Assembly (NCBI GenBank): GCA_037189585.1
Contig: JBBCJA010000042.1
Coordinates: forward strand, 82,696-146,695
Direction of reading: 5' to 3'
DNA length: 64,000 nt
Origin: JAEXNA01 sp037189585
GTDB lineage: Bacteria; Vulcanimicrobiota; Xenobia; Xenobiales; JADMJV01
Shown here piece after piece: positions 1 through 9,112 of this stretch (within the stretch, counting starts at the first letter, position 1; each line of letters begins with the position of its first letter). The notes under the pieces are model-generated. The model did no database searches. It was not told the origin of the DNA and saw only the letters and a program-made list of their open reading frames with translations. A program made the translations under genes and the position numbers.

Positions 1-656
1 AACGAGCGATAGTCGGGTAGCGGAACGCTGGAGGAGAAAACCCTAAAGCCGACTTCCATGTAGGCAAGGCCCAGCAGATTCTTGTCCTGAAGACAAGCCA
101 GGAGCTCGGCGCCGACCTTCCCATCCACGACTCGGTCGGCCTGTTCCGGGGAGCCGAGAAGAAAGGGTAAGTCGAAGACGTCGAGCAGATGGTTGTAGTT
201 GGTCAAAGGGCTGGTCGTGGAGAGTCCGATGTCCAATTTTCCGGTGCGGACCGCCTCGACCAGGCTCTTTTCGTCCATTTGGACTCCGTCGATCAGCCCC
301 CCGGCCAACAGCTCGATCCGCAGTTTGCCGGAAGAGCGAGTCTGAACTTCCTTGGCGAATTGCTCCAAGGCTAGAGAAAAACTAGAATCTTTCGAATCGA
401 CCAGCCCGCACCGTAGAATGCGGCCGGCGGAGCCTGGGATCGGTCCGGTCGGATCGCGCGTGGGTTCCGTCTGTGGCGGAGCTGTGGGTTGGGGGTAGGG
501 CTCGACACGACGGCTCGGAGTGACGATCAGATAGAGCCCCAGCAAGGAACAGAGCATGCCGGTCCAAACAGAAGGCCAGAAAACTCCGGTCGACTTGGGA
601 ATCTCCGGAAGCCGGGCCGACCATTCCGCGTCACGATTTTCAGGCGATGCAGACAC
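1..656 (-). CDS. TRAP-type (DctP family) solute receptor, membrane-anchored, C-terminus cut by window edge
   Basis: I read this frame by translating the minus strand from a GTG at 656; it stays open to base 1 (218 complete codons). A hydrophobic segment at about residues 25-45 is followed by a Pro/Thr/Glu-rich linker (47-70). From about residue 75 the sequence has the DctP pattern: FAKEVQTRSSGKLRIELLAG, then GTPD-like 'LVEAVRTGKLDIGLSTTSPL' and 'FDLPFLLGSPEQADRVVDG'. DctP proteins bind carboxylates and other small acids outside the membrane for TRAP transporters. This one has an uncleaved-looking anchor and no dctQ/dctM beside it, and its start overlaps the upstream cyclase gene by 17 nt, so it is probably a tethered ligand sensor or receptor for the signalling operon. 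A GAGG stretch lies about 11 nt before the GTG. Confidence 0.8.
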   Translation of the reverse strand, partial: MSASPENRDAEWSARLPEIPKSTGVFWPSVWTGMLCSLLGLYLIVTPSRRVEPYPQPTAPPQTEPTRDPTGPIPGSAGRILRCGLVDSKDSSFSLALEQFAKEVQTRSSGKLRIELLAGGLIDGVQMDEKSLVEAVRTGKLDIGLSTTSPLTNYNHLLDVFDLPFLLGSPEQADRVVDGKVGAELLACLQDKNLLGLAYMEVGFRVFSSSVPLPDYRS

Positions 657-1929
657 GGTTACGACCGCCTCGCTTGGCTTCGTACAGGGCCACGTCCGCT
701 TTGTTGATCAGTTCGTCTCCGTTATCGGCGTGCTCGGGAAAAGTGGCGACCCCGATCGATATGGTGACACGCCCGTTGGGCTGATTCTCGCCGCCCGGGA
801 AGTGCTCGGATTCCACCGTCCTGCGGAGCCGTTCGGCGACCTCCGCGGCTCGAGATGTGGTCACGCCGCGCAATAAAATCATAAACTCCTCGCCGCCGTA
901 GCGAGCCACCAGATCTGGAACCCGGTCTCCGGTCTGGCGACTGTTGACCATACAGAGCGAGGCCACGCCGACCAGGGCGACGTTCCCGAGTTCGTGCCCG
1001 TTCACGTCGTTAAAGTTTTTGAAGTGATCGATATCGAACATCAACAGGCAGAGATTCTCGCCCGCGGTCCGGCACTGATCGAGTGTGCGGTCGAGCTGTT
1101 CTCGGAAATATCCATAGTTGTAGAGCGAGGTGAGCCGGTCGGTGATGGCGTTTTGATAGGTTCGAGCGTTTTGAATCGAGATGGCCGCCAGTTGAGCTAG
1201 CGCCATCAACATTTTCAGATCTCCGGAGGTGAAAGGAGCGCCGCTTCTTTTATTGTTGACATTGAGAACCCCCAGGACGCGGTCGCGCACCTTCAAGGGA
1301 ACGGAGATGAGACTCGTCCAGTTCTCGTTGGCCCGTGGGTCTCGACTATAGACCGGATGGCTCTTGAGATCTTCGATCAAGATCGGTTTGCCGCTCTCGG
1401 CCACACTGCCCGAAATCCCTTCACCCAAAGGTATCCTGACTTTGCCGATGACATCCTCACGCAGACCGCGTGCCGCCACGGCTTCCAGTTCGTCGCCGTC
1501 TTCTCGTACCAGCATCAGCGAGGCTTGATCCACATCGAGGATCTCGGCGGCTTGGTCCAGGATGCGCCCGGAGACCTCCTCCAGGTTCATCACGGTGGCA
1601 ACGGTTTCGGCCGACTCATAGAGAACGGTTAGCTCCTCGTACTTTGAGATTAGCTCCTCCAGTGTATTCTGGAGCTCATAGCGCAAGCTCGCCTCTTGTT
1701 CCAACCGCTCTTTGACCAGGGTTATCATGGAGTCGTGAGAGGCCGCTGGGGCCCCGCTTCTTTCCACCACCAGGTAGCCGAGGGTGGCGCCGGAGAGCTC
1801 GAGCGGAACGGAACTTTCGTGAGATTCGGGGACGGACTCGCTTAAAGAAAAGCGTAGTCCTAGCGAACTAAATCCCTGATTGAAGGAAGTCAGGGTGTCG
1901 CTTTCGGTTAAGAGATCGAGTCCTGTCAA
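640..1929 (-). CDS. GAF-GGDEF diguanylate cyclase
   Basis: A 429-residue predicted cytoplasmic protein. Residues 75-110 are a likely coiled coil, 113-257 match a GAF sensory domain, and 262-429 are a GGDEF domain with the active-site motif GGEEF at 345-349. An RxxD product-inhibition site (RVPD, 336-339) sits exactly five residues before it, so the enzyme should make c-di-GMP from two GTP and be inhibited by its product. The first 70 residues are not recognised. It follows the CheY-like gene after 3 nt and overlaps the DctP-like gene by 17 nt, so it is the probable output enzyme of the kinase/regulator pair. No transmembrane segment is seen; the GAF ligand is unknown. Confidence 0.93.
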   Translation of the reverse strand: MTGLDLLTESDTLTSFNQGFSSLGLRFSLSESVPESHESSVPLELSGATLGYLVVERSGAPAASHDSMITLVKERLEQEASLRYELQNTLEELISKYEELTVLYESAETVATVMNLEEVSGRILDQAAEILDVDQASLMLVREDGDELEAVAARGLREDVIGKVRIPLGEGISGSVAESGKPILIEDLKSHPVYSRDPRANENWTSLISVPLKVRDRVLGVLNVNNKRSGAPFTSGDLKMLMALAQLAAISIQNARTYQNAITDRLTSLYNYGYFREQLDRTLDQCRTAGENLCLLMFDIDHFKNFNDVNGHELGNVALVGVASLCMVNSRQTGDRVPDLVARYGGEEFMILLRGVTTSRAAEVAERLRRTVESEHFPGGENQPNGRVTISIGVATFPEHADNGDELINKADVALYEAKRGGRNRVCIA

Positions 1930-1932
1930 GAG

Positions 1933-2301
1933 CTATTCCCCCAGGATCTCCTGGACTCGACTGACCAGTTTGCGAGGGGAATAAGGCTTCGTCACGTACT
2001 CGTTGGCTCCGCTTTCCAAAGAGTTGAGCCGGTCGACCTCCTGGCCCTTGGCCGTGATCATGACGATATAGAGGTCTTGAAATTGGGCATCCTCACGCAG
2101 TTTTCTCAGCACCGTGTTTCCGTCCATCTTGGGCATCTGGATGTCCAGGAACACCAGATCGGGGTTGTTACTTTTGACTCTCTCCAGGGCTTCTTCTCCG
2201 TTGGTGGCGGTGACGACGCGGTAGCCTTGTTTTTTGAGGATGAATTCCAAAGAGCGTAATACGTGCGGCTCGTCGTCCGCGATGACGATGGTCTTAGACA
2301 T
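1933..2301 (-). CDS. CheY-like single-domain response regulator
   Basis: A stand-alone receiver domain of 122 residues with no output domain. The acidic pair D9/D10, phospho-acceptor D53 (in LDIQMPKMDG), T83 and K105 are all in place, so it should accept phosphate from a kinase. Its ATG shares one base with the TGA of the hybrid kinase upstream (stop at 2303-2301, start at 2301), and the cyclase follows 3 nt downstream. The arrangement suggests a phosphorelay from the hybrid kinase to this protein and then, by protein contact, to the cyclase or another partner. That last step is inference. Confidence 0.93.
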   Translation of the reverse strand: MSKTIVIADDEPHVLRSLEFILKKQGYRVVTATNGEEALERVKSNNPDLVFLDIQMPKMDGNTVLRKLREDAQFQDLYIVMITAKGQEVDRLNSLESGANEYVTKPYSPRKLVSRVQEILGE

Positions 2302-4832
2302 CAGCTCTCATCCCCTTCCTTCCCATTGAAGCTACCCCCCTGCAGGGCGCCGAGCACGAGTTTGGCAAGTTCTTTCTCGGTGAACGGTTTGGTCATCAAG
2401 CTCTCCGCTCCCCCCTGCAGAGCGCGAATTCTTTCGTCCGGCTCCGCCGCGGTGAGAATCATGACCGGTATCTCGGCGGTGGCACTATTCTGTTTGAGGG
2501 CAAGGAGTACCTCGTGGCCTGTCATACCGGGCATCATGAGGTCTAAGATGATGAGATCCGGCTGTTTCTCCCTGGCGATCTCCAGGCCGTCCTGTCCATT
2601 TCTCGCGATATCGACCTCGAAACCGTGATTTGTCAGGATGGTGGCGACAGCCTTCAACACGCTGTCGTCGTCGTCCACGGCCAGGATGTATCCAGGACCC
2701 TCGGTACGGCGGGCCGGTCCCGCGGCCACCAGCCGGCTGACTCTGTCGACTAAGCGCTCTCGATCGATAGGTTTGGGAAGGTAGCCGCTGGCTCCTAATC
2801 GGAAGCAGCGCTCCTCGTCTTCGATGATGGAGAGAATGACCACCGGGATGTTCCGCGTGGCCGATTGCTGCTTGAGCCGGCTCAGGACCTCGAAACCGTC
2901 GATGTCGGGAAGCACTAGGTCGAGCAAAACGATAGCGGGTCGTTCTCGCATAGCCATGGCGACGGCGTCCTCTCCGGTGCGCGCCTCCATCACCAGGAGG
3001 CCTTCGGACTCCAAGATGTGGCGCAGGAAACGACGAATGGACGGTTCGTCGTCCACCACCAGGACCGTCTGTCCCGGCTGCAGACCAGCATCGAGCAAAC
3101 TGAATTCCGTTTCGGAGGAAGTGGGTTCGGACTCCGGCTCACTTTCGACATGCAAGGGCAGTTCGATAATAAAGATTGAACCTTTGCCTAGGTCACTTTC
3201 CACGAAGAGCTTTCCGTCGTGATGCTCGGTGATCGATCGCGCGATAGGTAGTCCTAGCCCGGACCCTTTGATATCGCGGGTCTCCGAGGAGTCGACCTGG
3301 GAGAATTTTTCGAAGATCGAGTCATGATAGATCGGTTCGATCCCGACACCGCTATCTTGAACCTCTATTCTGGCGGTGAGGAGATCTTTTCTGGCGGCGA
3401 TGACTCTTACCGTTCCCCCCTCCGAGGTAAATTTGATGGCATTCCCCAGCAGGTTGGTGACCACTTGGATGAGCTTATCGCGGTCTCCCACCGTGGGGAG
3501 GTCTTCCTCGATGTCCACCTCGAGGTAGAGACCTTTCTTTTCGGAAGCCCCCCGCAAAGATGTCACGGCGGTCGTTACGACCTCATGAAGGTCCAGAGCG
3601 TCACGGTCCCACTTCATACGGCCTGCCTCGATGCGGGACAGGTCGAGCAGATTGTTGATGAGACGGGTCAGACGATCGGATTCCTTGTTGATGATCTCCA
3701 AGAATTCGGTCTGTGTCTCGGGGTCTTCTCCGACGTTGTCGAGCAAGATTTCGGCAAAAGCCTTAATCGAGGTCAGCGGCGTTCGTAACTCATGAGAGAC
3801 GGTGTTGAGAAACTCGCTCTTCATCAGATCGAGCTCTTTGAGCTTTTCGTTGGCTTGTTCGAGTTCGGAGCGTGACCGTTCGAGGTTGTCGCGCATCGAG
3901 CGCTCTTCTTCTAAGATAATCCGAAGGTGGCGAACCATTTCGTTGACCGCCATGGTCAGTTGGCCCATCTCGTCGTCATCTTTTCCCCTGGGGGCTTCTC
4001 CGGAGAGATCGCCGGCTTGAACCCTACCGGCGAATTCCAACAGATTGTGAACTCTCAGCTGCAAGCTTTGGCGCGCTGTTTTCTCCCTTTCCAGCATCGT
4101 CTGTAAGCGGGTCGCCATCCGATTGATGGTCACTCCCAACAAACCGAGTTCGTCATTAGAGTCTTCTAAAGCCCTGGCTTGCAAGTCACCGCCGGCAACC
4201 TCTCGGGCTGTTTGGGCCAGAGCTAGAAGGGGCCGGGTGAAACGCCGGGCGAGAAGGGCCGCGAAAATGATCGCTCCCCCCAGCAAGATTAAGGTAAGGC
4301 CCTGCAGGTGCCTGCGGGATTGAGCGAGCGCGTGATCCAGGGCTTCCTGCCCGACACCTACCCGGACGGTTCCTAGGCGTCGACCGGAAACAAGGATCGG
4401 CTGTGCCACATCGAGGACCTCGTTTTGCTCCAAAGAGACCACGCGAACTCTTTCACCGGCGGTCTCCTGGGCCGACATGTTCAGGGCGTCGTCAGGTGTC
4501 TTTCCGATCTCTTCAGGCTTGGTCGAGGCCAGGATTCGCCCATGTTCGTTAAGGATGAGAGCGTATCGTACATCGCGTAGGCGGGAGAACTGGTCAAGAT
4601 TCTCTTGCAGTTGAAAGTCAGAGAATGTCCGCATCGCCTCCGCTGAAATAATGGCGAGCGAGGAGGCGAGGATGCTTCCGCGACTGTGAGACTCCTCTTT
4701 AAGAATCTCCGTCTCGTGGCGCAAAACCACGAAGAACGAAAAGATCATGAAAACGAGAATTAGGGGAAACATCGCCAAGGCGAGCTTGACGTTAAGGCTG
4801 ACGATATTTTCGCGGGGATGCCGAGTGGCCAT
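2301..4832 (-). CDS. Hybrid sensor histidine kinase with two receiver domains
   Basis: An 843-residue membrane kinase. Order: TM1 (about 12-36), an extracytoplasmic region (37-175), TM2 (about 178-197), HAMP (198-250), a second HAMP-like segment (258-312), a coiled coil, then HisKA with the phospho-histidine H347 in SHELRTP. The ATPase domain has an N box (NLLGNAIKF, near 460-468), DSGVGI, FEKF and GSGLGL. Two C-terminal receivers follow, with D638 (590-705) and D764 (715-835). It phosphorylates itself and probably passes phosphate through its receivers to the separate regulator encoded next. The extracytoplasmic part is short and not recognised, so the signal is unknown; the DctP-like receptor in the same operon is a candidate partner. 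Confidence 0.93.
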   Translation of the reverse strand: MATRHPRENIVSLNVKLALAMFPLILVFMIFSFFVVLRHETEILKEESHSRGSILASSLAIISAEAMRTFSDFQLQENLDQFSRLRDVRYALILNEHGRILASTKPEEIGKTPDDALNMSAQETAGERVRVVSLEQNEVLDVAQPILVSGRRLGTVRVGVGQEALDHALAQSRRHLQGLTLILLGGAIIFAALLARRFTRPLLALAQTAREVAGGDLQARALEDSNDELGLLGVTINRMATRLQTMLEREKTARQSLQLRVHNLLEFAGRVQAGDLSGEAPRGKDDDEMGQLTMAVNEMVRHLRIILEEERSMRDNLERSRSELEQANEKLKELDLMKSEFLNTVSHELRTPLTSIKAFAEILLDNVGEDPETQTEFLEIINKESDRLTRLINNLLDLSRIEAGRMKWDRDALDLHEVVTTAVTSLRGASEKKGLYLEVDIEEDLPTVGDRDKLIQVVTNLLGNAIKFTSEGGTVRVIAARKDLLTARIEVQDSGVGIEPIYHDSIFEKFSQVDSSETRDIKGSGLGLPIARSITEHHDGKLFVESDLGKGSIFIIELPLHVESEPESEPTSSETEFSLLDAGLQPGQTVLVVDDEPSIRRFLRHILESEGLLVMEARTGEDAVAMAMRERPAIVLLDLVLPDIDGFEVLSRLKQQSATRNIPVVILSIIEDEERCFRLGASGYLPKPIDRERLVDRVSRLVAAGPARRTEGPGYILAVDDDDSVLKAVATILTNHGFEVDIARNGQDGLEIAREKQPDLIILDLMMPGMTGHEVLLALKQNSATAEIPVMILTAAEPDERIRALQGGAESLMTKPFTEKELAKLVLGALQGGSFNGKEGDES

Positions 4833-4865
4833 CGCGGGGCCGCTTCGGCGCTAAATGTGAGCTTC

Positions 4866-5042
4866 CTATGAGGCTCGATCCTCGCGTTTTGGCTCAAGCT
4901 CTCGAAGCGGTGTCAGAAACTCCAAAGAGTCCCTTTTCCGCTGACCGGGACGCGTTGAAGCGAGCACCGGTTTGAGGAAGCTGAGCATTCGGCGGCCGAT
5001 CATTTGTTCGATTCTCCGGCGACGTTTTTCCATCGAGTCCAC
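4866..5042 (-). CDS. Small basic protein (58 aa) at the head of the signalling operon
   Basis: This ORF is short but well supported. It starts at GTG 5042, with GAGGA at 5054-5050 seven bases upstream, and runs 58 codons to a TAG. The N-terminal part is very basic (MEKRRRRIEQ after the first three residues), with no signal peptide or membrane segment. An extended -10 element lies about 45 nt upstream, and the hybrid kinase gene begins 33 nt downstream, so it would be the first gene of the transcript. I do not recognise it. It could be a small regulatory protein or a translated leader. Confidence 0.45.
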   Translation of the reverse strand: MDSMEKRRRRIEQMIGRRMLSFLKPVLASTRPGQRKRDSLEFLTPLRELEPKREDRAS

Positions 5043-5084
5043 GTTTGATTCCTCTTTCCTGCTTTTTAGGAGAAAGACACTATG

Positions 5085-5093
5085 ACTATAGCA
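5085..5093 (-). promoter_or_regulatory. Extended -10 promoter of the signalling operon
   Basis: On the minus strand TGC is directly followed by TATAGT, an extended -10 element. No good -35 is seen 16-18 nt upstream, as expected of extended -10 promoters. Transcription would begin near 5078, ahead of the small ORF and hybrid kinase. The rest of the 5043-5244 gap is AT-rich, with no other gene that I can support. Confidence 0.4.
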
Positions 5094-5244
5094 TAAAAGT
5101 CCGAATTTTTCTCACTTCTTGAATAAAATCATCGTAATCTGAGATGTTTCTTTGAAAATTCTTCCAAAAGCTCCGAAACCGGTATCCTAGCGGATAGGAC
5201 CAGCAGGCGGGTTTTCGTGCGGTCGAGTCGAACGGGCCGCCCAT

Positions 5245-8200
5245 ATGAGCAACCGTAGCTCGTCCCTAGTCTGGACGCTGGCTCTCTTCTTTTTGTCCGG
5301 TGCGACCTCACTGGTCTACGAAGTCCTGTGGACTCGGCGCCTCTCCTTGACTTTCGGTCACACGGTCCTAGCTGTATCGACAGTTCTGACAGTCTTCATG
5401 ACGGGCTTGGCCCTGGGCTCTTTCCTGGCCGGGCGATGGTCCGACAAGGAACGCCGGCGTCTCGCCTCGGCCGCGGACCCGCGGGGGGCGGCCCGGTTCT
5501 TGGCACTTTACGGAGTCCTGGAGATCTTTATCGGAGTATGGGCCCTTTTGTCTCTGGCGCTCTTGAACGGAGTGGAGAGCATCTACTTATCGGCCGCCCG
5601 GGGCGGGGCCCAGGGAAGTAGCCTGTACGCGCTGGTCTTTCTGGGTTCGTTTTTGGTCCTTCTGCCCCCGACCACAGCCATGGGAGCGACCCTGCCGGCC
5701 TTCACTCAGCTCCTGGTCGCGACTAAAGAGGATGTCGGGTCATGGCTCTCTCGGATCTACGGTTGGAATACGCTAGGAGCGTGTTGTGGCGCGGCGATGG
5801 GCGGATTCCTCCTGCTTCCGACGCTGGGCCTAAAGCTTTCCGTCGGCGCCGCGGCCTTTGGCAATCTGACCATCGGCGTCATAGCCATCGTGGGCGCTAG
5901 GAGATGGAAGGGAGGTCCGGTCGAGGAGCAGATTGACCAGAACGGAGAGGGGGGAAAGGTTGGCCCCGTCCAAGGTGGGTGGCTTTTGCCGGTCGCCTTC
6001 GGATTCTCGGGATTCGCCGCCATGGTCTATCAGCTCGGATGGACTCGAGGTCTGGTTCTTTCGATCGGCTCCTCAACCTATTCTTTCGCTATCATCTTGA
6101 CCGCGTTTCTAGCCTCTCTAGGTCTCGGTTCCCTGGTCTACAAACGAGGTATGGGGGAGCGCTCGCCGCGGATTTTCCACCTTGGAATTCTTCAGTTCAC
6201 CATCGCTTTGTCTGGTCTTCTGGCGACTTACGGGATTGGACAGCTGCCCTCGGTGATGATTAAGGCCATTCCAGCACTGCAGTTCGACTTTTTGCGAATT
6301 CTCGTTTTTGACTTCGGTGTCGCGCTTGTCCTGATGTTTGTTCCGACCTTGGCGATGGGATTGACTTTCCCGTTAGTAACCCACCTCTACACCGATCGTC
6401 TGTCCTCGCTAGGTAAACGGTTAGGGGAGGCTTACGCCGCCAACACTTTCGGAGCGATCCTCGGCTCTTTTCTAGCCGGGTTTATCCTCGTTCCCACCTT
6501 GGGTGCTCAGAAGTCCTTGTTGGGAGCAGTTTTGCTCAACCTGACCGTTGGTCTAGTTCTAGTGCTCGTGGACCGCTCCCCCGGCTTTAACCGTGCCGCG
6601 CTGAGCGCGATACCTCTGGTAGGAGCCGTCCTAGTGCTTTTGACCCCTCCGTGGGATCCGACCCAGCTTTCGGCGGGAGCGGGCATTTTCGCCAAAGCCG
6701 AGTACTTTCTGTTTCGGCCGGCCTACTACCGCGATGGTGTGTCGGCGACGGTAACCGTCGGCTACAACGGTTCGCACGCACCCTATCTGAAGGTCAACGG
6801 TAAGACCGACGCTTCCCTCGGTCCTCAAGACATGGCTCATCAGATATTGACCGGACTGCTTCCCGCGGCGCTCCACCCCGAGCCGAAAAAGGTCGCCCTT
6901 ATCGGGTTGGGTTCGGGAGTCACCGCGGCTTCCTTGGTCGCGCTCGACTCGGTGGAGAAGGTTCGCTGCGCGGAACTAGAGCCGGCTATCGTGGAGGTGG
7001 TGGAGAAGTTCTTCAATCCTTATACCGAGCACATACTTTCCAATCCGAAGCTGGATCTTGAGGTCAATGACGGACGTACTTTCATTTTGGGAGCACCGGA
7101 AAAGTTCGATCTGATCGTTAGCCAGCCGTCTAATCCATGGATCGCCGGAATCGGCAATCTCTACACAGCCGACTTTTATCGAGCTTGCGTGGAACACTTG
7201 GAAGCCGGTGGCTTGATGTGCCAATGGTTTCAACTTTACTCTGTTTCAAAATACGACTTGGACCTGGTTCTCTCAACCTTTTACAGCGTGTTCCCCGAAG
7301 GTCTGGTTTTCCAGATTGGTCCAGGAGACATTTTCCTTGTCGGTAAGATGGAGCCTGTGGCTTTCGAGTCGGCTCGCCTCGAGAAACTCTGGGCCGAGGA
7401 GGATGTGGCTTTCTGGCTTCAACTGATCGGATTGGTCAAGCCCGACTATCTCTTCGGGACATATGTGGCGACTCGTGACGAGGTTTTGAACAAAGCTAAG
7501 CTCTGGAGGAGCGGCTCGGGGGATATGGCGCTTAATACCGATGACCGGCCCCTGCTAGAATTTCAAGCTCCACGCTCGCTGTATCTTCAAGACCCGGAGG
7601 TGGCCGCCTTTCCTCAGTCTTTCGCGGAGATGGCTCCACCTGGATTTCAGGAAGACCCCGAATCTAACATGGGGGCTATCTTTGGACGGTTGGAGCTGGG
7701 CCGGACCCCAGAACTTGAGCCGAAAGTGGCTCAGGCCGTGAAAAAGGGATGGCCTCTGGCACCTCTGGCTGAGGCCATTTTAGGCCAGAGAGCCCCTGAA
7801 CTCACCGACGTGGAAGGCTTACTCCGGACCATACCGCCCGCGCTGGCTAAGACCACGGCCGCGCAGGTTTTGCTAGGCGACTTACGCCGCGCCGCCCAGC
7901 AATGGGGAGCAGCCTCGCGGCACTATCAGAACGCTTTGTCCGATCCCCCACCGGGAGGTCGCTACTCCATCCTGATGAAAGCCGGGGAGTGCGCGAGCAA
8001 GGACGGTGATCTGGAGCGCGCTCTGTCTTACTATCTCGAGGCGGCGGAGTTGACCCAGAGGCCTGACGCTCTTTATTGGGCGGGCGAGATCAAGCTGTCT
8101 CAGCAGAAGGTCGACGACGCCTATGGGCTTTTCGCCAAGGCCCTCGAGAGGGACAAGTCTGACTACCTGTCCCTTTATCGGGTGGCATTGATCGAGTTCC

Positions 8201-8421
8201 ACCGTAAGGATTTCTCCGCTTCTTATCAGCACGCTTTGGAGAGCTACCGTTCATTCCCGGAGTTGAGCCTCAACGTGGAGCTGCTGGTCCAACTCGCGGC
8301 GGAGAAGGGAGATCGCAAGGCTGCTCTACGCTACAAGGAGGAGCTCGATTCGTTGAAACAGCGTGAGGCCGAAGCCGTGCGGCAGGCCGGCCAGCCCACG
8401 CCTCGTCAGACCAGACATTGA
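5245..8421 (+). CDS. Spermidine-synthase-like protein: membrane domain, AdoMet-fold domain, TPR tail
   Basis: A 1058-residue fusion. Residues 8-445 hold two similar bundles of transmembrane helices, each starting with the FxSG(A/F)xx(L/M)VY motif (17-25 and 254-262). Residues 480-740 have the spermidine-synthase/methyltransferase fold with GLGSG at 554-558 and NDGRTF at 608-613. From about 870 the sequence turns into TPR-like helical repeats. True spermidine synthases carry a catalytic Asp in the D(S/T)(T/S)DP motif; here that stretch is QPSNPW (627-632), typical of the membrane-fused group, whose substrate is unknown. Polyamine synthesis should therefore not be assumed. It starts at ATG 5245 without a clear Shine-Dalgarno sequence. 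The zinc-ribbon gene follows 37 nt downstream. Confidence 0.8.
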   Translation: MSNRSSSLVWTLALFFLSGATSLVYEVLWTRRLSLTFGHTVLAVSTVLTVFMTGLALGSFLAGRWSDKERRRLASAADPRGAARFLALYGVLEIFIGVWALLSLALLNGVESIYLSAARGGAQGSSLYALVFLGSFLVLLPPTTAMGATLPAFTQLLVATKEDVGSWLSRIYGWNTLGACCGAAMGGFLLLPTLGLKLSVGAAAFGNLTIGVIAIVGARRWKGGPVEEQIDQNGEGGKVGPVQGGWLLPVAFGFSGFAAMVYQLGWTRGLVLSIGSSTYSFAIILTAFLASLGLGSLVYKRGMGERSPRIFHLGILQFTIALSGLLATYGIGQLPSVMIKAIPALQFDFLRILVFDFGVALVLMFVPTLAMGLTFPLVTHLYTDRLSSLGKRLGEAYAANTFGAILGSFLAGFILVPTLGAQKSLLGAVLLNLTVGLVLVLVDRSPGFNRAALSAIPLVGAVLVLLTPPWDPTQLSAGAGIFAKAEYFLFRPAYYRDGVSATVTVGYNGSHAPYLKVNGKTDASLGPQDMAHQILTGLLPAALHPEPKKVALIGLGSGVTAASLVALDSVEKVRCAELEPAIVEVVEKFFNPYTEHILSNPKLDLEVNDGRTFILGAPEKFDLIVSQPSNPWIAGIGNLYTADFYRACVEHLEAGGLMCQWFQLYSVSKYDLDLVLSTFYSVFPEGLVFQIGPGDIFLVGKMEPVAFESARLEKLWAEEDVAFWLQLIGLVKPDYLFGTYVATRDEVLNKAKLWRSGSGDMALNTDDRPLLEFQAPRSLYLQDPEVAAFPQSFAEMAPPGFQEDPESNMGAIFGRLELGRTPELEPKVAQAVKKGWPLAPLAEAILGQRAPELTDVEGLLRTIPPALAKTTAAQVLLGDLRRAAQQWGAASRHYQNALSDPPPGGRYSILMKAGECASKDGDLERALSYYLEAAELTQRPDALYWAGEIKLSQQKVDDAYGLFAKALERDKSDYLSLYRVALIEFHRKDFSASYQHALESYRSFPELSLNVELLVQLAAEKGDRKAALRYKEELDSLKQREAEAVRQAGQPTPRQTRH

Positions 8422-8458
8422 TGGGGGGACTCCAGGACCCTTTTGCGAAAGCGCGAAG

Positions 8459-9070
8459 ATGCTTTGTCCGAAGTGCTCGGCGGCCACCCAACCGGACCAG
8501 AAACGCTGTTCTTCCTGTGGCGTGATACTTCCGCGACAAGCTCCCACGGGAAGCCCAGCTCAGCCTCTGGCTATCCGTGAGGGTATCACTTACCTGTCAC
8601 CAACCCATCACTATAAGACGCCCGCTATCGACAAACTGTCGGAACTCGTTGGGAGGTTGATGGAGGGTGAAGAGATCTTTGACGACCTCGAGGACCACCT
8701 GGAGGACATGTCGGAGAGCTTCGCCGAGTTCGAGGAAAAGTACGCCACCGACATGCAGGCGCTCTTAGCCCAGGAATCGACCCGGTTTCCGGAGGACGAC
8801 TACAATCTCCAGCTCTCTTATCTCCTGCGTCGCGGCTTGCAACTTTTCGACGAAGGATGCCGGATGTTCGAAGCGTTTTTTGATGCCGAGTCCGAAGACG
8901 CCGACGAGTTGGACGCGGCTTTTCGGCGAGTCCGCGAGGGACACGACTACATCTGTCTGTCCTTGGAGTTAGCCAACGCCAGGCTGCATGAGCTCCAATC
9001 GGTGATGAAGGAGCTGGAAAGCCTGGGTGAGGACGAAGAGTTCGTTCTTGAAATGATCGACGAGGAGTAG
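8459..9070 (+). CDS. Zinc-ribbon protein with acidic helical C-terminus, function unknown
   Basis: The open frame extends upstream into the previous gene, but the natural start is ATG 8459, which places a zinc ribbon (CPKC at 3-6, CSSC at 17-20) at the N-terminus of a 203-residue protein. The remainder is rich in Glu/Asp and probably almost all helical, with no signal peptide or membrane segment. Single zinc ribbons followed by long helical regions are common in poorly characterised bacterial proteins, and I cannot name a family. It lies between the spermidine-synthase-like gene and the M42 peptidase gene on the same strand (42 nt to the latter), so the three may be co-transcribed. Confidence 0.7.
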   Translation: MLCPKCSAATQPDQKRCSSCGVILPRQAPTGSPAQPLAIREGITYLSPTHHYKTPAIDKLSELVGRLMEGEEIFDDLEDHLEDMSESFAEFEEKYATDMQALLAQESTRFPEDDYNLQLSYLLRRGLQLFDEGCRMFEAFFDAESEDADELDAAFRRVREGHDYICLSLELANARLHELQSVMKELESLGEDEEFVLEMIDEE

Positions 9071-9112
9071 GCCAAAGAGAGGACGCGTGGCCGCGGTCGG
9101 GAAGGGCGGGCT

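Noticed and set aside
189..876. Several plus-strand open frames across the left edge
   Set aside because: They lie opposite the DctP-like and cyclase genes, whose minus-strand translations show clear family motifs; the plus-strand products are low-complexity and unlike any protein.
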